This document shows positions 5,871-10,391 of a DNA stretch of 12,286 bases, in pieces; position 1 is the stretch's first letter, and each line of letters starts with the position of its first letter. A program made the translations under genes and the position numbers. The notes under the pieces are model-generated. The model had not been told where the DNA came from. It searched no databases and saw nothing but the letters and a program-made list of their open reading frames with translations. This DNA comes from Chloroflexota bacterium. GTDB taxonomy: Bacteria; Chloroflexota; Limnocylindria; Limnocylindrales; CSP1-4. The stretch lies in NCBI GenBank assembly GCA_021777365.1, contig JAJYDP010000079.1:1-12286 (forward strand), in the 5' to 3' direction.

Positions 5871-7420
5871 TGGGCCTCCTCCTCGGCGTCGACGCCGGAA
5901 CCACCGCGCTGAAGGCGGGGCTCTTCGACGAGGCCGGGCGGCAGATCGCGGTGACCGCCGAGGAGTACGCCCTGTGCACCCCGGAGCCGGCGCGCGCGGA
6001 GCTCGATCCCGAGACGTACTGGCGTGCCACGGTCGCTGCGGTGCGGCGCGTGCTCGGCACGGCGGGCGTGCGCGGCTCGGACGTGCGGGCCCTCGCCGTC
6101 TCCAGTCAGGGCGAAACGGTGATCCCGGTGCGGGCAGACGGGCGGCCGGTCGGCCCGGCGATCGTCTGGCTGGACAACCGCGCCGTCGAGGAAGCCCGGG
6201 AGCTGGGCGAACGGTTCGACCCGGCGACGCTGTACGCGGCGACCGGGGTGCCCGCTCTCGTTCCCACCTGGACGGCCTGCAAGCTCCTCTGGTGGCAGCG
6301 CAACGATCGCGGACTCTTCGACCGGGCAGCCCGCTTCCTGCTCGTCGAGGATTTCCTCCTCCAGCGGTTCACCGGGCGCTTCGCCACCGACGGCGGCGTG
6401 CAATGCACGACGCTGCTGTACGACATCGTCGCGCGGACGTGGTGGGAACCCATGCTCGACTGCATCGGTCTCGGCGTCGATCGGCTGGGCGAGCTGGTCG
6501 CGCCGGGCGAGGTGGTGGGGACGCTCACGCCGTCCGCCGCGGATGCCCTGGGCCTCGCGCCGTCGGTGCTCGTGGTGGCCGGCGGGATGGACCAGGGCGC
6601 CGGTGCCGTGGGAGTCGGGAACGTCGGCCCCGGGATCGTCTCCGAGAGCACGGGCGGCGCGCTGACCATCCAGGCCTCCGTTGACCGCCACGGCGGCGAC
6701 CCCGGCGCGCAGACACCGGTCTACGTGCACTCGGCATCGGGGCTCTACCTGTACTGCCCGGTCTCTCCCACGGGTGGGATGGCCCTCACGTGGTTCCGCG
6801 ATCGCTTCGGCGAGCCGGAGGTGAGTCGCGCGCGTGAGCTCGGCCGCGATGCCTACGAGCTGCTGACCGAGCTCGCGGCGGCCGCGCCACCCGGCGCCGA
6901 TGGATTGACGATGCTGCCGCACCTGCAGGGCGCGTTCAGCCCCGAGTACGAGCCGGCGGCACGCGGCGCGTTCTACGGCCTCACGCTGGCGCACGGCCGC
7001 GCCCATGCCGTTCGCGCCATCCTCGAGTCCGTGGCGTTCATGCTCCGGCGGAACCTCGAGGCGCTCGCCGGAGCCGGAGCCGCCGCGAACGAGGTGCGCT
7101 CGCACGGGGGCGGGGCCCGGAGCGCTCTCTGGAACCAGATGAAGGCCGACGTGTGCGGGCTGCCCGTGGTGACGCTGGAGGGCAGCGATGCCGCGATCCG
7201 CGGCGACGCGATGCTCGCGGGCGTGGCGGCGGGCGCGTTCCCCGATCTCGGCGAGGCGGCGCGGCGGCTGATCCGGGTGGCTGCCCGGTTCGAGCCCGAC
7301 GCCCGCACTCGCGCGGCATACGACGAGGCGTACGGCAGGTACGTGGAGCTCTTCGACGCCCTTCGCCCGATGTACCGCTGGACGGGCGTCCGGCCGGGCG
7401 TGGGGAACCAGACGGCATGA
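5870..7420 (+). CDS. FGGY-family carbohydrate kinase, xylulokinase-like
   Basis: A 516-residue cytoplasmic kinase expected to phosphorylate a sugar, most likely a ketose, with ATP. The ATG overlaps the aldolase stop by one base and has GGAGGCGG (5852-5859) upstream, so the two are translationally coupled. The first actin-like domain opens with the phosphate-binding loop LGVDAGTTALKAGLFD (residues 5-20); SSQGE and VWLDNRA (about residues 82-105) fit the sugar-site region. The catalytic base is expected to be Asp241 in GGMDQGAGAVGVGNVGPG, the usual G-G-x-D site. The second domain has GADGLTMLPHLQG, ARGAFYGLTLAH, and the ATP-site glycines SHGGGARSALWNQMKAD. Length is normal. Substrate specificity within FGGY (xylulose, fuculose, rhamnulose, erythritol and others) cannot be read from sequence. 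The isomerase gene follows after 28 bases. Confidence 0.9.
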   Translation: MGLLLGVDAGTTALKAGLFDEAGRQIAVTAEEYALCTPEPARAELDPETYWRATVAAVRRVLGTAGVRGSDVRALAVSSQGETVIPVRADGRPVGPAIVWLDNRAVEEARELGERFDPATLYAATGVPALVPTWTACKLLWWQRNDRGLFDRAARFLLVEDFLLQRFTGRFATDGGVQCTTLLYDIVARTWWEPMLDCIGLGVDRLGELVAPGEVVGTLTPSAADALGLAPSVLVVAGGMDQGAGAVGVGNVGPGIVSESTGGALTIQASVDRHGGDPGAQTPVYVHSASGLYLYCPVSPTGGMALTWFRDRFGEPEVSRARELGRDAYELLTELAAAAPPGADGLTMLPHLQGAFSPEYEPAARGAFYGLTLAHGRAHAVRAILESVAFMLRRNLEALAGAGAAANEVRSHGGGARSALWNQMKADVCGLPVVTLEGSDAAIRGDAMLAGVAAGAFPDLGEAARRLIRVAARFEPDARTRAAYDEAYGRYVELFDALRPMYRWTGVRPGVGNQTA

Positions 7421-7448
7421 CTGCGAACTGCGGGCCGGGAGGACAACG

Positions 7449-8837
7449 GTGAGCGCGAAGGCGAAGATCGGCGTGCTGGTGATGGCGCTCCTCGAGGACG
7501 CCTACAACAAGACGGCGCACATGCGTCCCGCGGCCACGGAGGCCGCCGCGCGGATCGCCGCCGCCCTCGGCGAGTACGGCACCGTGGTCCACGCGGGCCT
7601 CGTGGAGGAGGAGCATCAGGCGGCGGCGGCGGCGCGACTGTTCAACGCCGAGGACGTCGACATCATCGTGGCGGTCGAGCTCGCCTACACGAAGGGGATC
7701 GTGCCCGCCCGCTGCTTCCTCGACACGACGGCACCCGTGCTCGTGTGGAACACGCAGCAGATCGCCCGCCTCGGGGAATCCGACGGCTTCGACGTGGTCA
7801 TGCTCAACTCGGGGATGGCGGGGATGCCCGAGCTCACGGCCGTCCTCATCCGCACCGGACGTGACTTCACCATCGTCACGTCCCGCTTCGATGACCCGGC
7901 GGGACGGCAGCAGGTACGCGAGGTCATCCAGGCCGCCGCGGTGCGCCGTCGGCTGAGAACCGCGAAGGTCGGCCTGGTGGGCCATCCGTTCGAGGGCATG
8001 ACGGACCTCATGTTCGATGCACTGTCGCTGCGCCAGGACGTGGGGCCGGTGGTGTGGCCGGTGGAACCGGAGACGATCTCGGTGCGCTTCGGGGAGATCC
8101 CCCAGGCGGACGTGGATGCCCTGGTCGCGACGGAGCGGGGGCGGTACCGGGTCGACATGGATCCCGGGGTGTTCGAGCGCTCGGCGAGGATGGCGCTGGC
8201 CCTGGAGTCCGTCGCGAGGGAACAGCACCTCGACGCGTTCACCGCGTTCGACCAGGTCTGGCTCAGCGATCCTCGCGTCGGGATCATCCCGTCCTACGGC
8301 ACGGGGCGGCTGTGCGAGATCGGAATCCCGGCCGCGCCCGAGGGAGACGTCGCGTGCGCGGTCGCACAGATCGCGCTCCAGGAGCTCGCCGGTCAGGCCA
8401 CCACGCTCGAGAACTACGTGATCGACTTCGAGAACAACGCGGTCATGTTCTCGCACGACGGCCACGGCAACCCGGCGCTCGCGGTCCCCCGCGGCGTGGC
8501 CGTCAAGCACTCCATCTACTACCAGGGTGTCGCCGGGTTCGGTGCCGGCTTCGAATTCGCCTACGAGCCCGGGCCCATCACGAACCTCGCCCTCGTGACG
8601 ACGGGCGAGAGCCGGTGGCGCTTCGTGATCTCGGAAGGCGAGCTGCTGCCGTTCCCGCCACGCCCGATCTCGGCGCCGCAGACGCTCTTCCGGCACGATT
8701 CGCTGCCCATCGACGAGTGGTGCAACGCCTGGCTGATGGCCGGTGCGACCCACCACATGGGGGCGGCGCGCGGCCGCTGGACTCGTCACCTGCTCGAGCT
8801 GGCCAGGATGCTCGGCATCGATGCCGTGGTCGTCTGA
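7449..8837 (+). CDS. L-arabinose/L-fucose isomerase-family protein
   Basis: A 462-residue protein, shorter than AraA (about 500) or FucI (about 590), with the family's three-part layout. The GTG at 7449 follows GGGAGGA at a good distance. The N-terminal Rossmann-like domain (KIGVLVMALLEDAY, AEDVDIIVAVELAYTKG, TAPVLVWNTQ) and middle domain (KVGLVGHPFEGMTDL) lead to the catalytic part. Likely Mn ligands are Glu298 in APEGD, matching the G-EGD motif of AraA, Asp326/Glu328 in DFENN, His336 or His339, and the C-terminal AGATHHMG, equivalent to the AGGAHH of arabinose isomerases. It should convert an aldose to its ketose before the neighbouring kinase and aldolase act. The similarity looks closer to AraA than FucI, yet low enough that a different aldose is likely. 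Confidence 0.8.
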   Translation: MSAKAKIGVLVMALLEDAYNKTAHMRPAATEAAARIAAALGEYGTVVHAGLVEEEHQAAAAARLFNAEDVDIIVAVELAYTKGIVPARCFLDTTAPVLVWNTQQIARLGESDGFDVVMLNSGMAGMPELTAVLIRTGRDFTIVTSRFDDPAGRQQVREVIQAAAVRRRLRTAKVGLVGHPFEGMTDLMFDALSLRQDVGPVVWPVEPETISVRFGEIPQADVDALVATERGRYRVDMDPGVFERSARMALALESVAREQHLDAFTAFDQVWLSDPRVGIIPSYGTGRLCEIGIPAAPEGDVACAVAQIALQELAGQATTLENYVIDFENNAVMFSHDGHGNPALAVPRGVAVKHSIYYQGVAGFGAGFEFAYEPGPITNLALVTTGESRWRFVISEGELLPFPPRPISAPQTLFRHDSLPIDEWCNAWLMAGATHHMGAARGRWTRHLLELARMLGIDAVVV

Positions 8838-8860
8838 AGCGACCGGCACACGCCATCGCC

Positions 8861-9583
8861 ATGCGCAGCACGCTGGAGCTCGCGCCGCCGTTCTTCGAGG
8901 TCGGCCCGAAGGTCTACGCGTGGGGCCCCGACGTGGTCGCCCTCGCCCGCGCCGCCGACCGGCTGGGTGCCGCACACGACGTCCGGATCGTCCTGACGCC
9001 GCAGTACGTCGACATCCCGGCCGTCGCGCGGGCCGTGGAGCGGGTCCTCGTGTTCGCGCAGCACATGGACGCGCTGCGACCCGGGCGCGGCATCGGGGCC
9101 GTCCTGCCCGAGGCGGTCCGCGCGGCCGGCGCCCATGGTGTCCTGCTGAACCACGCGGAACGGCGGCTGAGCCACGAGGAGCTCGCGCGGACGATGGAGC
9201 GCGCGGACGAGGTGGGGCTCGCGACGATGGTCTGCGCGGACGACGCCGCCCAGGCGGCCGTGATCGCCCGCCTGCACCCCCACGTGATCATCGTGGAGGA
9301 GCCCGGGATGATCGCGGGGGGATCGCGGAACCACGGTGCCGACGCCGCGATCCGGGCGGCGAACGAGACGATCTGGGCGATCGACCCGGAGATACGCGTG
9401 CTGCACGGGGCCGGCATCGGCGGGCCGCGCGACGTGTACGAGGTCATCGCCGCGGGCGCCCAGGCGGTCGGGTCGAGCAGCGCGATCTTCGAGGCAGCCG
9501 ACCCCGTCGCCATGCTCGAGTCGATGATCCGGGCCGTCCGCCGGGCCTGGGACGAGGTCCACACAGGGAGGTCGGTGGCATGA
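8861..9583 (+). CDS. Triosephosphate-isomerase homologue, short archaeal-like and divergent
   Basis: A 240-residue TIM-barrel protein. The ATG at 8861 lies 23 bases after the isomerase stop without a clear ribosome site, so it may be read by coupled translation; no other in-frame start fits. It has the compact archaeal TpiA layout: IGAVLPEAVRAAGAHGVLLNHAERRL with catalytic His98 and NHAE in place of NHSE, then GLATMVCADDAAQAA, VEEPGMIAGGS with catalytic Glu146 where archaeal enzymes have VEPPELIGTG, and HGAGIGGPRDVYEVIAAGAQAVGSSSAI as the phosphate grip. Lys17 (VGPK) may stand for the catalytic lysine, but the usual Asn before it is replaced by Gly. It probably interconverts dihydroxyacetone phosphate and glyceraldehyde 3-phosphate from the aldolase; the altered residues leave room for a tetrose or pentose phosphate substrate, as in the EryH/LerI branch. 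Confidence 0.75.
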   Translation: MRSTLELAPPFFEVGPKVYAWGPDVVALARAADRLGAAHDVRIVLTPQYVDIPAVARAVERVLVFAQHMDALRPGRGIGAVLPEAVRAAGAHGVLLNHAERRLSHEELARTMERADEVGLATMVCADDAAQAAVIARLHPHVIIVEEPGMIAGGSRNHGADAAIRAANETIWAIDPEIRVLHGAGIGGPRDVYEVIAAGAQAVGSSSAIFEAADPVAMLESMIRAVRRAWDEVHTGRSVA

Positions 9584-10074
9584 CCGTCTGCCATGCGTCG
9601 TTCGCGATCCAGTCGGACACTCGCCCGACCTTCCACGACGTGACGGCGCAGGTCGAGGAGGCGCTCCGCGGCTCGGGCATCCGTGATGGGATCCTGCTCG
9701 TGTACTCGCAGCACACCACCTGCAGCGTGCTGGTCCAGGAGGCATCCGACGACGTGGACTACTGGGGCACGGAGTACCTCATGCAGGATCTCGTCACGGT
9801 GCTCGAGTCGATCGTCCCGCGCTGCCGCACCGAAGGACAGTACAAGCACCCGGGGCCGCGGCACATCGAGGCCGCCCGCGGGCGCGACGAGCTTCCCGCA
9901 TGGTCGCTGAACACCGACGCGCACCTGCGCTCGGTGCTCCTCGGTCGCTCGCAGGCGATCCCGGTCGTCGACGGGGCCCTGACGCTCGGAGAGTTCGGGC
10001 GGATCTACTTCGCCGACTTCGACCAGGTGCGCGCGCGGGAGCGGACGGTCCGGGTCCAGATCGTCGGGGAGTGA
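9580..10074 (+). CDS. YjbQ/UPF0047 family protein, long variant
   Basis: A 164-residue cytoplasmic protein whose ATG overlaps the TIM-homologue stop by four bases (ATGA), with GGGAGGT (9566-9572) upstream; it closes the operon. Family hallmarks are SQHTTCSVLVQE (usual HTTxALTINE), HIEAARG, LNTDAHLRSVLLGRSQAIPVVDGALTLGEF and a final RERTVRVQIVGE strand. The pattern of His and Glu residues suggests a metal or phosphate site. It is longer than usual (about 135-140) because of an insert around residues 62-90 (EYLMQDLVTVLESIVPRCRTE), and the normal GTWQ and DGPR motifs are changed to GEFG and DQVR. E. coli YjbQ has weak thiamine-phosphate synthase activity; the family's true role is unsettled. Coupling to sugar genes suggests a job in this pathway, for instance on a sugar phosphate. 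Confidence 0.85.
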   Translation: MTVCHASFAIQSDTRPTFHDVTAQVEEALRGSGIRDGILLVYSQHTTCSVLVQEASDDVDYWGTEYLMQDLVTVLESIVPRCRTEGQYKHPGPRHIEAARGRDELPAWSLNTDAHLRSVLLGRSQAIPVVDGALTLGEFGRIYFADFDQVRARERTVRVQIVGE

Positions 10075-10094
10075 CAGCGCCGTTTCCTCCGCTT

Positions 10095-10109
10095 TGTCAA
10101 GACTTGACA
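10095..10109. repeat. 15-bp palindrome, copy 1
   Basis: TGTCAAGACTTGACA is a perfect inverted repeat around a central A. In this copy it extends one base each side to 17 bp (TTGTCAAGACTTGACAA, 10094-10110). The identical 15 bases recur at 10234-10248. Probably a transcription-factor operator; family unknown. Confidence 0.6.
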
Positions 10110-10155
10110 AGTCGCCGGCGGGGGCGGAATCGGCCATGGGAACGCGCCCGGACCC

Positions 10156-10164
10156 CTTGACAAG
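10156..10164 (+). repeat. CTTGACAAG single site
   Basis: CTTGACAAG matches the right half plus next base of palindrome copy 1 (10103-10111), and is itself a short palindrome CTTG-A-CAAG. It lies between the two larger palindromes and contains TTGACA, but no convincing -10 follows at 16-18 bases. Confidence 0.45.
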
Positions 10165-10187
10165 CCCCGGATTCCGGGCCGAAACCC

Positions 10188-10196
10188 CTTGACACG
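10188..10196 (+). repeat. CTTGACACG single site overlapping the dnaG -35 box
   Basis: CTTGACACG matches the right half of palindrome copy 2 (10242-10250) exactly. Its TTGACA is the -35 box of the candidate dnaG promoter, so a protein bound here would block RNA polymerase. Confidence 0.45.
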
Positions 10197-10217
10197 CCCG
10201 CTTCGCGGGTGCATCAT
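10189..10217 (+). promoter_or_regulatory. Candidate dnaG promoter
   Basis: TTGACA (10189-10194), a 17-base spacer and CATCAT (10212-10217, four of six matches). The spacer holds the small inverted repeat CCCGC-TTC-GCGGG (10197-10209). Transcription would start near 10224, just before palindrome copy 2, giving a leader of about 160 bases. Confidence 0.4.
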
Positions 10218-10233
10218 CCTGCCTCTGATGCCG

Positions 10234-10248
10234 TGTCAAGACTTGACA
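10234..10248. repeat. 15-bp palindrome, copy 2
   Basis: The same TGTCAAGACTTGACA as at 10095-10109. Here the symmetry extends three further bases on each side to a perfect 21-bp palindrome (10231-10251), with CCG before and CGG after. It sits just downstream of the candidate transcription start, a position that suits a repressor operator. Confidence 0.6.
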
Positions 10249-10382
10249 CGGCCCTACGCATGTCCGGGTGGTCGCGCGGCGGGAGCGCGGATCACCCAGC
10301 CGCACACCGGTTCCGGCCCGGCTGCCGCGTCGAGGCGACCGCGGGTCCGAGCCACGGCCGGAACCCCCCACCGAGAGGTCCG

Positions 10383-10391
10383 TTGTCCACA
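10383..10391 (+). promoter_or_regulatory. TTGTCCACA, DnaA-box sequence at the dnaG start codon
   Basis: This 9-mer equals the DnaA-box form preferred in high-GC Actinobacteria (TTGTCCACA; E. coli consensus TTATCCACA). Its first three bases are the dnaG TTG start codon and it encodes Met-Ser-Thr. A single box may be chance or may let DnaA regulate primase synthesis. Confidence 0.35.

Larger units (their letters stand above)
10075..10382. other. Intergenic regulatory region upstream of dnaG
   Basis: These 308 bases hold four clusters of the motif CTTGACA(A/C)G, two of them expanded to perfect palindromes, a candidate promoter at 10189-10217, and small GC stems at 10166-10178 and 10197-10209. 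No intrinsic terminator with a U-run was seen for the preceding operon. From about 10265 to 10370 I see nothing specific. Confidence 0.7.

Noticed and set aside
5043..7420. AI-2 (Lsr) processing locus, because an LsrF-like aldolase adjoins an FGGY kinase
   Set aside because: There is no LsrG, LsrR or CUT2-type LsrACDB transporter, and an AraA-like isomerase would have no place in that pathway.
7038..8975. A 645-codon open frame on the minus strand opposite the kinase and isomerase genes
   Set aside because: Its product is Arg/His/Asp-rich without domain signals, and the plus strand carries two clearly recognisable enzymes. It is a GC-skew shadow.
5870..9583. Erythritol or threitol pathway, suggested by an FGGY kinase with a TIM homologue
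   Set aside because: The polyol dehydrogenases and RpiB-type isomerase of that pathway are absent, and an aldose isomerase and aldolase are present instead.
10166..10209. Intrinsic terminator for the sugar operon (stems at 10166-10178 and 10197-10209)
   Set aside because: Both stems are only 5 bp with 3-base loops and neither is followed by a T-run; the second lies inside a promoter spacer.
10092..10251. CRISPR-like array
   Set aside because: The repeats are only 9-15 bases, unevenly spaced, and partly inverted; no spacer pattern.
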